Under the pieces are notes generated by a model. The model was not told where the DNA came from, searched no databases, and saw only the letters and a program-made list of their open reading frames with translations. The position numbers were made by a program, and so were the translations under genes. DNA of 64,000 nucleotides from Oopsacas minuta. Its lineage: Eukaryota; Porifera; Hexactinellida; Lyssacinosida; Leucopsacidae. Location of the stretch: positions 496,001 to 560,000 of the forward strand of contig JAKMXF010000365.1 of assembly GCA_024704765.1 (NCBI GenBank). The letters run 5' to 3'. The stretch's first letter is position 1; every line of letters begins with the position of its first letter. Below, piece by piece: positions 40,525-52,835 of the stretch.

Positions 40525-43500
40525 CTAGGTGTGTGTTGGTATAATCTCCCATAGACTCCTAATACTGATTCCAGCTGGTAGTCTCTCTACAGCTAATCCC
40601 AGCTCTTCAGAGAACACAGGCTCTCTATGTCCTGAATCACTGAGATATCCTAGATAGGAGCAAGGTGTGTTACTTTGTACAATCTCTGATTCTTCTATAA
40701 GCTGATCGGGTGACGTCACGAAGCTATCTGGTACCTCTGTTCCTTGTGGGGGCTGAGCAAGAGAAGAGGATTCTACCTGTGTAATATAATTTATAACACA
40801 AGTATTAATCAAATAAAACTATTCACACATTTGTAAGTTAATTCCAATTCATATTTTGATATTAATTAGCTATTACCAAATGCACTTTTTGAAATAAGAA
40901 ATAGGCAACAAACTATTCCCATGACTACGACAATCAATCCCAATCAACTTGTCCGTAAATTCCAGAACAGCCGTAAGCGTAAAGCAGAAGATTCTCTAGC
41001 GAATCAATCCAAAAGGAAATCTCCTAACAAGAAAGCTCCAACAACAACACACCAGTTCTCTACCCAATTACCCTCTAATTTCTCATTTGCTCCCATTCAC
41101 ACTACTACACCTCCCCAGACGCTAGCCCCCCTGGATTGGGGAGTGAAGGAGCATGTAAGGGTAACAAGTCGTAACCCAATCACTTGGGCTACTAGCATGT
41201 CATCTAAACAGGTTTCTGCAGGTACTAATTCATTCGTGTCGGGAGATATTTCAACATCTCAAGACATAAAATCTCAGTTTAGAGAGAGTCTCCTCGCCTG
41301 GATTCACCCTGCTCTACCCTACGTAGTTACCAAGCAGAACTCCTCATTACCTGATAACCTCATAGAAGAAATGAAACAGGATTGGCAGACAGCACTCAGT
41401 TCTGCATACCAGCATCTGACAGCTAAACAGTGCAATTACTTCTATCTACTCTCCACAAACCTAGCTATCCTATTCACATCTGCTACAGCTAGCTCTCCTG
41501 CTAATGCATTGATAACTGGAGCTAGTGACAAGCTAGAGACAGCTCTCAAACAAGAGGAAGTACAGCTACAAGAGAAACAACCAACAGCTGATACAACAGC
41601 TGATGAAGAAGCAGGAGACTGGCTAGAAGGATTTGGAATAAGTTCTAAAGATATTTCTTTGTTACCCAAGAAAGGTACTCACATTAATACATCAGTTCTA
41701 AATACTAAAGATATTCATGGATTGGTTAATTTCCTGATTAATTACGACCCGCTATTCTCTAATGGCATTCCTACACTTCTCAGTCCAAATCTTTTCGAGG
41801 GAGCTACTCTACGAGCCGCTAGGTACACCAGCGGTACAAGCGAGGAAGATGGAGAGAAAATGAGGTTTGTTGACATCTCAGGACCTATGCTACCTAGCAA
41901 TATACTACGTCTACACGAACTATTGAAGAAAGAGCATAACGAGTATTCTCTGAAAATGAGGAATCAATCTGTAACGGATAAACTAGTACATGCTATGAGG
42001 TTAGATTGCACTGAGTTGATTGGTGAAGAGATAAGTCTACAAGCACAAATTGTAAAGTCTGTAGTGTATAGACATTCTATGTATCATATGTAATTGTTCA
42101 TGCATAACATACACATACACTGTTAATATTACGGCGTATTCACTTCGTACTTATAGCAATCATTAAATTCTTATACTATTTCATATTTTGATAGCAAAAT
42201 ACACAAATATAATAGCGATTATTCGCAAAATGCTAAACATAAGGAAAGTTGCGAATCCGCCAATATTAATAAGCATATAATAGAATACTAGCAGCATTAA
42301 ATAAGCACTGAGATTGGAGACTGCATCGGATATAGCAGAGGAAAATTCTCTATGTACAGTTAACATTAACCCCATCAGTGAAAAATACACTAGACCCCAG
42401 CCCAATGCAAAAGCAAACGCAAACAGAGCTATATTAAACGTAGGCCATATTGACATGAGATGACATACACTAGATTGCTGTATTAGGCAATGCGAGTGGT
42501 TTTCAATAATGAGATAATAAATAGACATTGACAAGTGTGAGATAGCCTGTAGGCTTGATGCTACGATAATTAACCATTTCATCTTACATCTGTTTAGAAG
42601 GCAAATACACACGATAGCACCAGCTATTAGAAATGTTGGATAGAACAAGGCTGCTACTTTAGCATCCATAGCTTGTTGAGTTTCTAGAATTTTAGTTGAG
42701 AAAGAAATCATCACTATATGCCCACCAAATTCCTTAAAAAATCCCAGCATTAAAATAGTTAAAAAAGGTTTTAAACATTTCCAATCGGTTAAAACTTGAA
42801 AATATTCTCTCAAGCTTATATCCTTACTGACAGTTGATAATTTAATTTTCCGTATTTCTTTTTCCACATTAACGTTTCTACCGTGAAGATGTACGAGTAT
42901 ATTTCTAGCTCTATCATCAAGACCACGAGCAATTAACTGTACAGGAGATGTAGGTAGAAAGGTCAAGAGAATGCAGAACATACAAATTTGTATAATTCCA
43001 ACTACTGCAAGCCAGCGAAATGGAATCCAAATTCCGAACAGAAAAGCCAAAAACATTCCTATTCTAACAACAAATCCAAAAGCTCCGCTTAATACACGAC
43101 GTTGGTTATCCAGAGCAATTTCTGGAATATACGTGAATATAAATACTACGGCTATACCTGTGTAATAGCCCACTAAAGCAACACCTATTATGAGTAAAAC
43201 AGCTGATTCTGCTGTTATAACCAACATCCAACCAGTCCATCCAACCAAACAGTGAATAATTATAAGAGTATTGATACTTATATTGAAATGAACCAGCATA
43301 GGGAGAATTAGTGTAGCAATCATTCGTGTTAAAATTCCAATAGATGCAAATATAGGTAGAGTGTATGAATTAAGTATGTTCTTATCGATCAACTCTTTCT
43401 GGGTGGGAGAGGTAAATCCTATATGAGAGGTTACAGAGATAGCTCCGATATTGCAGGTGAATGCAGCGAAATAAGTATAGAATTCGTTAACTCTCATTTT

Positions 43501-45760
43501 GGGTAATACAGAATCGTAGATGCCATTAGTTAGGCTGTAAAAGATTTATATACACAAACAAAATATGCATATATGGGTCACACACACTAACGACAATGTC
43601 ATGACAAGAGTAAATTGAGATTTCTATTCAGAATTGTATAAGTATATTAATATTTAACACTAACATGTGCAGAGAGACTCGTGAATTGAGTATTAATAGG
43701 AGAACTAGACAATATTTATACTTGATTTCTTAAGGGGATTGAATTGAGTAACTCTAACTGCACCAGAACTAAAGCATCGAATCAGCTGATTGTGTTCATT
43801 CATTCTGATTCCTCTCAAAACGTGTCTAGAAAAAGATCCGCGTAAAATCGTCTTCCTACCTTTGAAAAACATATCTTCTGATATAATGAGGTTAGAATTT
43901 CGTCCAATAAAATCACAGATCACTAATTTATTCCCAAAAGAATTGTGTATCAAAATGTTTAATGACTGATCCAAACAAAACTGAAATTCTACTTGTATAA
44001 AACTCTCATCAGGCTTAAAACGCCGAATTAGTTGTTCAGAACATAGAGAGTAGAGTAATACAGAATTAATATCAGCAAAATCATGTTCTATAACCTCAAC
44101 AGCTAGATAGTCTTTCATTAGCCTCAAATCACCGACTGATCTGTCGTTTGAATGTGTGTAGCCAGGGAAATCTCGTTTGTATTCAAGAGTTGATGAGAAT
44201 ATTTGTATGTTCCCGGTCTTATAACAAGTAGCGTAGATATTATCATTTTTATCACAGTCGTAAAATTGAATTGGTAAGGATAACTGGCTACTTTTATAGT
44301 CAGTCAAATGATAAATATTCGATCCAGCATTTTGCGAAATGAATAAATGATCAGTAAGTGTGATTGCTGCGAAAGTAACCCGAAAAGACACCCCTCGTCT
44401 CCTAACTGCCCTCAGCGTCAATTTAGTAATAAAATAACCATCTACCGTATAGAACCTAACTTCTTCAAATATACATAGTATAGCTATGATTCCGGTAGTA
44501 GGATGAAGAGAGATAGCTACTGGACATATTAGACTACGAAAATCCCAATACAAATCAGGGATCAGTAGAGATGAGGTTCTTATCACTTTAATCAGTGATT
44601 TATCTTTAGAGCAGGAAGATTTCCTTCTAAACATTTGATACAAAATACACTGAAAATATGATCTCCAATTATAAAGGATTATTCGTTACCCCTGTGCCTA
44701 TAATAAAACTTGATACACCATTACTTCTGAAATTACAACAAAACATGTGACAAACATATTTTCACACCTGCTCGCGTGTATTTCAAATTGATCTTAAAGA
44801 AAGGCTCCAACGGGTTGCCAGTAGTAATTTGGGGGAAAAATGAGATAAAGTTATAAATATACATTTAGAGATGTTATTAATTACCTCGACACCAAGGATT
44901 GGATTGAGTGAGAAGATAGTGTGTAGACTCTGCATTTCTTTAAGAACTTCCTTCAACTTGCTTGGGGGATCCATCCTAAATCCTAACAGATAACCTCCAC
45001 TAAGAGGACTGCTCTCAAGTACCAGAGCCTTACCGAACTTGCTATCACGCATACATACGTGCTTTATCTGAATAAATGGTAGTGAAAGGTTGAACATATC
45101 ATTCATAGCAGCATGCCAAATAACTCGAACATTAGTTATAAAGAAAGTACCTAGTGTTCCCTGCTCACTAGACAAGTTCCACACACCATCCACTTTGTTA
45201 TAAACCTACAAACGTAATTATGAATTAAGAAATATAGGATAGGTCTTTATATCTATAGCATAAATACATACTTCTTCCTTGGGTAACATCCGTAGTTGCC
45301 CGTTATCTATGATAGAACCTTTAAGTTTAATATCTCTATATAGTTTGCTTGTCTCATAAGCACGAATTATATTCTTAATCAATCCGTGTAACCAGGGTGT
45401 GTCTCTGACTAGATTAGTGAATATGAACTCGTATTTAGTCTTGCTATATCTAGTAAGTATTTTTAAACTCTCTGTATTGCCTCTTAGTCTTGATTCTGTG
45501 TTTATCATAGAAGTATTTATGAAGTTTAGATACCCAATAGATAAGTTAACTTTAGAGGTAAGCTCATGTATCCATACTAGTCTTAGATTGGTAATAACTA
45601 GCTTGCCCTTGTCACCGTTGTTTCCTTTCGTGTCTTCAACATCCGTAATCTGTTCTATCATTACCTCACCGGGTCGTAGCTTAAGAGCTGTCATTGGAAC
45701 GTCAAACTTTACAGAACGATCCTCCCATAATGATTCAGGAATTACCTCTTTAATTGACAT
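40525..45760 (-). CDS. BBS5: BBSome subunit BBS5 with three genes inside its last intron
   Basis: Three exons in phase 0: 45760-45272, 45205-44885 and 40776-40525, giving 353 residues (human 341). BBS5 is a PH-domain subunit of the BBSome, which moves membrane proteins in and out of cilia. The first exon has the first PH-like domain ([28 protein letters not shown]), the second the repeat ([33 protein letters not shown]). The third exon contains [19 protein letters not shown] and SLWEII, which match the human BBS5 C-terminus; it has no ATG and cannot stand alone. The intron joining them (40777-44884) contains DONSON, an MFS transporter and a beta-propeller gene. The donor is GTAATTAAT and the acceptor TTACACAG. 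Confidence 0.85.
40921..42093 (+). CDS. DONSON: Replication fork protein DONSON
   Basis: Single exon, 390 residues (human 566), nested in the BBS5 intron on the opposite strand. DONSON helps deliver GINS to the MCM helicase during origin firing and protects forks. Recognisable blocks are the TSRNPITWA region, [71 protein letters not shown] and [16 protein letters not shown], in the same order as vertebrate DONSON. The N-terminus is short and lysine-rich ([15 protein letters not shown]), consistent with nuclear localisation, and lacks the long vertebrate N-terminal extension. Confidence 0.85.
   Translation: MTTTINPNQLVRKFQNSRKRKAEDSLANQSKRKSPNKKAPTTTHQFSTQLPSNFSFAPIHTTTPPQTLAPLDWGVKEHVRVTSRNPITWATSMSSKQVSAGTNSFVSGDISTSQDIKSQFRESLLAWIHPALPYVVTKQNSSLPDNLIEEMKQDWQTALSSAYQHLTAKQCNYFYLLSTNLAILFTSATASSPANALITGASDKLETALKQEEVQLQEKQPTADTTADEEAGDWLEGFGISSKDISLLPKKGTHINTSVLNTKDIHGLVNFLINYDPLFSNGIPTLLSPNLFEGATLRAARYTSGTSEEDGEKMRFVDISGPMLPSNILRLHELLKKEHNEYSLKMRNQSVTDKLVHAMRLDCTELIGEEISLQAQIVKSVVYRHSMYHM
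42181..43497 (-). CDS. MFS sugar-porter-like transporter
   Basis: Single exon, 438 residues, about twelve hydrophobic segments. The N-terminal half shows sugar-porter features: FTSPTQKEL near the first segment, a [19 protein letters not shown] block, and a [13 protein letters not shown] loop, which recalls the PESPRWL-type sequence of SLC2/Tret1 carriers. Some signature residues are altered (RRG-type motifs are weak), so the substrate is unknown. It lies inside the BBS5 intron, in the same orientation as BBS5, 87 bp from the DONSON stop. Confidence 0.65.
   Translation of the reverse strand: MRVNEFYTYFAAFTCNIGAISVTSHIGFTSPTQKELIDKNILNSYTLPIFASIGILTRMIATLILPMLVHFNISINTLIIIHCLVGWTGWMLVITAESAVLLIIGVALVGYYTGIAVVFIFTYIPEIALDNQRRVLSGAFGFVVRIGMFLAFLFGIWIPFRWLAVVGIIQICMFCILLTFLPTSPVQLIARGLDDRARNILVHLHGRNVNVEKEIRKIKLSTVSKDISLREYFQVLTDWKCLKPFLTILMLGFFKEFGGHIVMISFSTKILETQQAMDAKVAALFYPTFLIAGAIVCICLLNRCKMKWLIIVASSLQAISHLSMSIYYLIIENHSHCLIQQSSVCHLMSIWPTFNIALFAFAFALGWGLVYFSLMGLMLTVHREFSSAISDAVSNLSAYLMLLVFYYMLINIGGFATFLMFSILRIIAIIFVYFAIKI
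43705..44634 (-). CDS. Beta-propeller-like protein, degenerate NHL/WD type
   Basis: Single exon, 309 residues from the ATG at 44634 (the frame extends 9 bp upstream without an ATG). Repeated strand patterns, such as [34 protein letters not shown] and [15 protein letters not shown], suggest a six-bladed propeller. Similar but better NHL-type repeats occur in the gene at 60581. No catalytic motif or transmembrane segment is seen. It is the third gene within the BBS5 intron. Function is unknown. Confidence 0.55.
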   Translation of the reverse strand: MFRRKSSCSKDKSLIKVIRTSSLLIPDLYWDFRSLICPVAISLHPTTGIIAILCIFEEVRFYTVDGYFITKLTLRAVRRRGVSFRVTFAAITLTDHLFISQNAGSNIYHLTDYKSSQLSLPIQFYDCDKNDNIYATCYKTGNIQIFSSTLEYKRDFPGYTHSNDRSVGDLRLMKDYLAVEVIEHDFADINSVLLYSLCSEQLIRRFKPDESFIQVEFQFCLDQSLNILIHNSFGNKLVICDFIGRNSNLIISEDMFFKGRKTILRGSFSRHVLRGIRMNEHNQLIRCFSSGAVRVTQFNPLKKSSINIV

Positions 45761-46128
45761 AAATATGAGTATCTAAAATTATTCTCCATTTAATGGTCAT
45801 TTCATATACATTCTCGGGTAAGTTTTAGCAAAATTGTTCCTCATACGACTTTGTTTTGTTCACCGGAAACGGCCAGTATATAGTACAATATTATGAAAAC
45901 AAAACACGATTTATATTAGCCATATGTCAGTTCAAAAGAGAAATGGAACACGTGTAACATCATAAAATCTTCAATACACTGCAAATGATATAGAAAACAA
46001 AAGTAATAATTTATTCTTTCGAAACTTCTCAATTGAGAAAGAACAGACATATTATTTACATCAAGTGATAAAAGTTGTATATTATTGTGACGTAACTGGA
46101 TACAAATGTAAGTAAATGTATTCAGTCT
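45761..46128. other. Intergenic, BBS5/FAM135 spacer
   Basis: Upstream of BBS5 and downstream of FAM135, no features recognised. Confidence 0.5.
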
Positions 46129-49100
46129 TTATTGGTGTAACTGCATGTTAGCAAAATAAGGAGCAAGACAAGTGAGAGCAAACTTCTCTACAAATTGTTC
46201 AGAGTCCAGAACAGCTATATGAGCACTACGTCCGATAAAGTTACCAGGAGATGGTGGTATATTATAGTGTACTTTGTACCTAATCAGCTGGAGATCCTTA
46301 TGCTTTAGTACAGCTAAGAAGTTTTCTAACATCTCACGATATAGAGGAACTAATGAACACAAGAAATAATTGTATCATTCGTAAGTAAAAGCAATATTCA
46401 ATATCTATCAAATTTCGACAGCTAAGTACCTTGTTCGTAGTTAGGACACGGATGGAGAAGAGAGGAGAAGTAAGGAGTATATTTGTCTTGGGGAGAACCG
46501 ACAAGAATTACAGATTTGAAATGTTGGATTCCTAATTAACAAATTCAATATATAACAACTCAACATACAAACAAATGAATAGATGATTCACACCTCTTGA
46601 AGAACTGAGTTTATAAATAAAACTCTCTCTAGGATTTTCTTCATCTTTCAGCTGCATTTGTAATATACTCGTAGATTTGTGCCATTTCTGCAATATCCAC
46701 ATACCTGGTAAAATACAATAATAGCATATCATAGAACATAGACATAAATGCACTGAGAGAGTCTATAGTATTCTAACCAGCTTGTACAAATCCAGATGTA
46801 TAGACGAGAGAACCAAGATGAGGTCCACACAGAGACACGAATACAGATAGCTTATCCAGAAAGGGTTCAAATTCTACTTTGTCTAGCAAACGTCGTATTG
46901 TCAGGTTACCCATTGAATGTCCAATAAAACTACAAATAAGATCAAGATATAATAAAGAGCTAATTAATAGAATGCATTACACTATACCTTATGTATTTAG
47001 GAGGATTAGGACCAGATATATGTAAGTATTCGTATATCTCAATGAGCAGGTTATCTGCCATATCTTCAATACTAGAGTATGTCTTACCCTGACAACAAAA
47101 TGAATAGTTAAACATATTAATTAACATACAGATAGAATAAGTAAATGGTTTTACCTGATTAGATAATGACATTAAGAATTCTAAGTTCTCTTTAGGTAGA
47201 GCTAATGTCAGGTAAGTTTTGAAGAGGCGAATATCATGGAAGTTACCTAATGAGAATATATTGTAAGAATTGTATTGTATAAAGACAGTATAAGAGCAAT
47301 ACTTACCATCTAATCCATGAACACATACAACAAGATGATAGTCTTTGCTATATTCGTAGAATAGTGGAGGAGGTAAGTAAGGACTAGTAACATCTCTGAA
47401 ACGAGGATAACTAAAGAGTATCAGAGTAATCCATGGTGATAAGTACCAATTTAAAGGGAGAATACAAACTTGTTTGGTATAGTAGTCAGTTGCCCGTGTC
47501 TGAAGCTGTTGTATGAAGCAGTCTGATAATGACCTGACTCACTCTGTGATAGCTCTATAGACCGAGAGCACTGTAGAGGAGGGAGAGGAGATGAACACAT
47601 TATATCACTATGAAGCTGAATACTCCTCTCTAGCGCCGAAGTATTGAAGTCATCTTCTATAGGTGATAATACCTAGAATACACAGATTAAAATATGAATA
47701 TCATTAACCTATGAAATAACTCACTTTAGAAATATCTATTTCATTTTTTCCCTTACTGTCCTCTACAAAATTAGGATTACCTACATTGAATCCTGCACCA
47801 GCTATAGACTGTGACTGAGCATCTAATTCTAGAGTAACCACAAGCTGAGATACAGATGTAACCTCTTTCATTTCTCCCTCTCCATCAGTTGACAGCTGAG
47901 ACATATTATGACTGTTGTCAGATACAGCCATAACTTCATCTAGATCAGTACAGTTCTGGCTACTGCGAGAAGATTCCTCTAGCAAAGGATGAGTTGTTTT
48001 AAGCTTCACCCCAGGATCAGACGTAGCATCAATACCAGAGTGTATCTTAGAAATAGGTGTGGGGGAATAGCATAATTTCATATTAGGATGAGATCTACGT
48101 TTTGTGTTACCACGAGCTCCCTGAAGATAGTTACGAGAAATTAATTCTGTAGCTGAGACAGAGGAGATGGGGGTTGAGTTAGGGGACCGGTGAGGACTGT
48201 CGATTTGGGAAGGAGTAGGATAGAAAAATTCCTCTTGAGAAAAACATTTGCTGTTTCTTAAACGAGGTATTTTCCTCTTTTTATCCTTCTTCACTCTCCT
48301 TTTGAATGGCAGACAATTACAGAATATTCGATCATCTATATCTTCATTCTTATTAGAAGATTTGTGTGTTGGAGTAAATGTATTGTGTGATAGGATTGGA
48401 CGGAGAGGTACATGAGTTATGACGTTACTTGTTGGACTACTAACTCTAATTACTTTTTCAGATAATCCGTTGGTAGCGATTTGAGGTGTGTTTTGAACTG
48501 GAGATAGGGAACGGGATTTTTGTCTATGTTTGTTGTTGATGAAATTGTCAGGTTTATGTTTTGTTTGTGAGTTGAACTCTGAACTTTGAAAAGAATCGAT
48601 GTAGCCATTAATTCGATGAAGTTGATTTTGGGATACATCTTCTAAATTATAATATAAAAATTAATCAAACTGTCTTCAAAACTTCAAAAATGTATAAATC
48701 GTATTTGTATTTAGAAAACATAATTTGAAAACAACAAAATTATGCCCGATTCTCGAGAAATTCTGTAGGAATTTTTACACAGGAATTAAGTAAAGCTAAA
48801 GAATTCCCCCAAATAGTTGACGTAATAATCAAAACATAAAAATTACAATTTAATACCCAGAATTTGTTAGATAACTTAAATACATGTAATAGTGATCTAG
48901 TTATTAGCTGCCATATCAAGTTATCTATGTATTACTGTGGTGTCTGACGAATTCCTTCTAGAAAAGAAGCATAAACGTAGTATTGAACTGATTCAATATA
49001 CCACTGTGGACTGTGAAGTACAACAAATCAGTTTTGATATATTCTAAACAACCATAACGAGATATTACATAACAAAATATGCAGTGAAAAATAGCAGCCA

Positions 49101-52100
49101 CATTTCGCAGTACCCATAAAAATGTCCAAAGTGCGAAAGGTGAGGTTAGTCAAAGGGCCGTGGATATACAAATATGGATTCCTAGAAGATATACTTTCAA
49201 AGGTTCGAAATTGGGGCAGGGGTCTGAAAATTACCCGTCAGGCCTGGGACAGATACACAATGGTGGACCCTACTTACCCACTAAGATATTGTGAAGTAAG
49301 CAATTTCAAGCGTAATAGACTGAAACCTCTGGTACCTACATACTACTTGTCATTCTACAAGGGAGAGAAGCAATTGCTACCTGCTTTAGAGACAGAATTT
49401 CGTAAGGGAGATTGGAGGATACTTAGAGAAGATGATTTAGTATTAGCAATGAATAAAGAGTGTATACGGCAGTGGGAAGAGAGGAAAGCAGAAGAAAAAC
49501 CAGAACCAACGCCAAACGAATCTTAGCTTATTTATAATAGATTCCTATATGGTATAAATTGAAATGCTAAATAATTCGTTATCATTTCTAATAGAAATAT
49601 ACCTTTAGTAGGAGTGTATATAATCTCTTCTATAAATATTCTATCCTGCATGGCACCCATTGTCTCAACACAATACACCCGTGGCCTCGTGTGCAGATAG
49701 TAATTTTGTTGTTGAGTATTTCTAAGAGAATATCATGAATATGAAAACTATAATAATCAAACTTTGAAATTTGGCAAAGAACATTACTTATGGGTAACTA
49801 CCTTATCTGACTTTCATCGTCCAAATATACATTTTCACTACAAAATGTACTGTCTGTTGTAGAAGATCTTACCGACTGACGTAAATATTGTACCTGTGTT
49901 AACAAGTGGTTTAATAAATTACATATTTATACACAGAAATACTAGTTAATACCTTTTCTGTATGACATACGATAGCTAGATGTTTGATAATAGATTCGTT
50001 CCCATAAATATTTGAGACATAATTCTTCCACAACTTGTTAAGCTACACAAGAAAATGCAAGCTTTACAGACATGTATCTTCATTGAAATTTGTTCAAAGT
50101 TCAAACTCACTGTAGTAGACAGTTCAGAGAGTATCTCACAAATGTTGCGTGCGAGAGAAGCTTGCTGAATTGGACTCTAGAGATAATACAATTTAGAAGT
50201 TGGCATATACAAGTTATTTGTAGCTGATCATATCCAGCAATCTTGCAATGATAGTGTAGTATCTTACCTGTAAAACTACAGCTAAATCGTCACCTAAAAC
50301 CAAGTTCTCTATAAGAAATAATAGTGATGAAATGTAATGACAAGTAAATCTGAGGTTAATTGAGGTACACACCTGGCATATCTGGCAACTGAATATTAGT
50401 AAATGAGGAATATGATATTAAAGTGTTACGGATATCAGCATAGCTCCGTTGTAGCAATTCTTCAAGGATCCTATTGAACAAATAAGATATATTAATATCA
50501 TATACATCATGAGGTTATGATTTACTGGTCGATTCTCTAATAAGTTCATGGTGAGGTTGAAATATATAGTCACAATACTAAAAATACACTCACCGAAAAA
50601 CTTGACGAGCATGTCCCTGCCCACTTACGACCTATAAGAATTGCAAAGTAAAGCAGTCTACATATCTATATAAACATCAAAGCAATGAATACAACTTACA
50701 GATACATTAACATTGCCATAAAGCCTGTTACTACTGAGTGTTGTGTCGAAGAGTAAAGAGTTAAAAGAGGGTATAGGTTGAGTACCATACTTTGATGTGG
50801 GAGGAGAAGTAGAGCTGATAAAGGATAATTAGGATTATTAACCAGAATATATTGAATGAAGCAAATCGTGCAAAGTATACTAATACCACAACATTAATTT
50901 CAAACTACAAATCGAATTTTCTATCATTTGGGTAAATAGATATGCAACCAAATACTTCACCAATACTACGAAAATACTCCTACTGTTGTATCCATAGCTA
51001 TCTTGTTTCTATTGTAAAAATCAATTTAGTTATTATTACGTTTTGAAATAATGTAGTTGCTCAGCTAAAATGTAGCTGCTTAGCTACATAAAACTAGAAA
51101 AATCATCAACCATAGACTATACAACAATGCGTAATATCAGTAGGATATTACCTCTCAGTTCAGACAAGTAAATGAAGTAATAGTAATTTTATCTATGATT
51201 AATGTAACTCATAATAATGAGCTCCTTTTAAGGAATTTGTAATTCAAATATTAAACACATAAATAATTTGATATTTGTTAAATCTAGTTACCTAACATCA
51301 GAATTCATGCCAGTAAGACTACTGTGTATCTGTAATCCTACAGCTCCTATCTGTATTGGTCCTGATGTTATTGTTAGGAAATGATTATTGTTATGTCTTG
51401 GCGCGAGGGTAATAGCAATCTGTCTTTGGTTCAAAACAGTGAATGATCGATCTCCTTTCGGTCTAACAGTAAGGGAAAATACATGCTAATTAGTGTGCTT
51501 CAAATAGCCAATGCTATTCTCAGCATCAAATGACTTAATTACATTTACATAAGTAAACTAATTTACTCAATATGAAAACTAGCAGTTCATGGCTTTACAA
51601 TTGTTCTCAAGAAAGAACTGAAGCCTTCACGGTAAGAATGGGTGAAAATAGATTCATAAATCTAGGAATGTTGAGTATACAAATTAATACTAATGATCGA
51701 CTGAGAAACTTCTGGTAAAATTAGTAGAGGCGAATGACAAAGAGCCTTAGAAGGCATTTAATTAAGTTTGAAAATTGAGAATAATTAATACAACGAAACT
51801 TCCACAAGCGGGGTGCCAGGGTCGCCGAAAAATGCTACCCCATTTCCCGTGTGTGGATATTTCAATGTACTCACAAATTATCTCCAGGAGAACATATTAA
51901 TTCTGTATTAAGAAATATCTGAACACTGTGATCTGTTGAAGTTAACTAATTGAGAAATGAATAAGTTGAGACAATTTGAAATTTTAATCCAATCTATTTA
52001 ACATACGAGTGAAGTGGAGACTGGTACGGACAGAGAAAAGACACAACTCCCGATACTAGGAAAGGAATCTCTTCCACAGCTGATGTATACACATTTAGAA

Positions 52101-52367
52101 TAGTAGACACCCTTCTCAACTTGACCTCCTGCAAATTGAAAAGAATAATAATTGAATTCTTACAATATTTGCTGTGTACAAGAATTGTAATATAGTAATT
52201 CACCTTCTCCGTAATGGGTAACACGATCAAGGTTGGCAGGACCTGTTTCATCCAAATATAATGAAATTCGATAATGTCTATATAAGAGATTAATTGTAAA
52301 TTAGTTCATTTAATAATGTACAGGGCACTGAATAAAATCACTTACCCTCTCTGAGTGAGAGCTGCAT
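46129..52367 (-). CDS. FAM135: FAM135-like protein with C-terminal serine-hydrolase domain
   Basis: About 18 exons over 6.2 kb. The last exons, running from about 47570 down to 46129, form a DUF676-type alpha/beta hydrolase: VCVHGLDGN region, IEDMADNLLIEIYEYL, nucleophile FIGHSMGN, SLCGPHLGSLV, ILQKWHKS, and ending FIGRSAHIAVLDSEQFVEKF. A large middle exon (about 48641-47728) is disordered and serine-rich. N-terminal exons (about 49603-52367) carry the FAM135 N-terminal domain: HYRISLYLD, QLPDMP, and FNSLLFDTTLSSNRLYG. The first recognised codon is MQLSLREG at 52367; another short 5' exon may exist. The N-terminal exons are approximate. Function of FAM135 is not established. One intron contains an MRPS34-like gene. 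Confidence 0.75.
49122..49526 (+). CDS. MRPS34: MRPS34-like mitochondrial small-subunit protein
   Basis: Single exon, 134 residues, within a FAM135 intron (about 48642-49602) on the opposite strand. It keeps the order of MRPS34 elements: VRNWGRGLKITRQAW, then RYCEVSNFK, YYLSFYKG, and DWRILREDD. The protein is basic and 134 residues long against about 218 in human, lacking the extended N-terminus and C-terminal tail. MRPS34 sits in the mitoribosomal small subunit. Homology is judged from spaced motifs and not strong identity, so confidence is moderate. Confidence 0.6.
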   Translation: MSKVRKVRLVKGPWIYKYGFLEDILSKVRNWGRGLKITRQAWDRYTMVDPTYPLRYCEVSNFKRNRLKPLVPTYYLSFYKGEKQLLPALETEFRKGDWRILREDDLVLAMNKECIRQWEERKAEEKPEPTPNES

Positions 52368-52835
52368 TGTAAAATCTAGAGATACTCACAAATATTTTGT
52401 ACTCAAAAGTCAGCATAAATATACTGTAACTACAATATACGATATAGAGAATAATGATAGGAAATCAGGTTTTAAATATAAGAACACTCATATTTATATA
52501 TTTTACATTACTGTAAACAACTGTGTAAAAATACAATGGATCTAGACTGGTGTGCTGGGAGATATATGCAGATTATGATGATTCAGAATACATTAATATT
52601 TGCTATAGAATCTCATAGATCAGGGAATGAATATCAACAAATAGATCCGAAAACCGTTAGCATAACTTTAGAGATTTTCCTTAACCTTAATAAAACTACA
52701 TACTATAATTCTTGTTCACTTTCTGGATATAGATACAGTGAAGTTGTTCATTGCAAGCAATAAATTGATAAATTGAATTACCGAAATAAATAATCTGTTC
52801 CTTAGAGTCAGGCTTCTTAATCTGCATTTGTCATT
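52368..52835. other. Intergenic, FAM135/PIAS
   Basis: A 75-codon plus-strand frame (52536-52763) begins with ATG but shows no domain; left uncalled. Confidence 0.45.

Noticed and set aside
40525..40812. Independent small gene at the end of the BBS5 region
   Set aside because: There is no ATG, and its sequence matches the BBS5 C-terminus with a phase-0 acceptor at 40776, so it is a BBS5 exon.
52536..52763. 75-codon plus-strand frame
   Set aside because: Begins with ATG but has no recognisable feature; not enough support for a gene.
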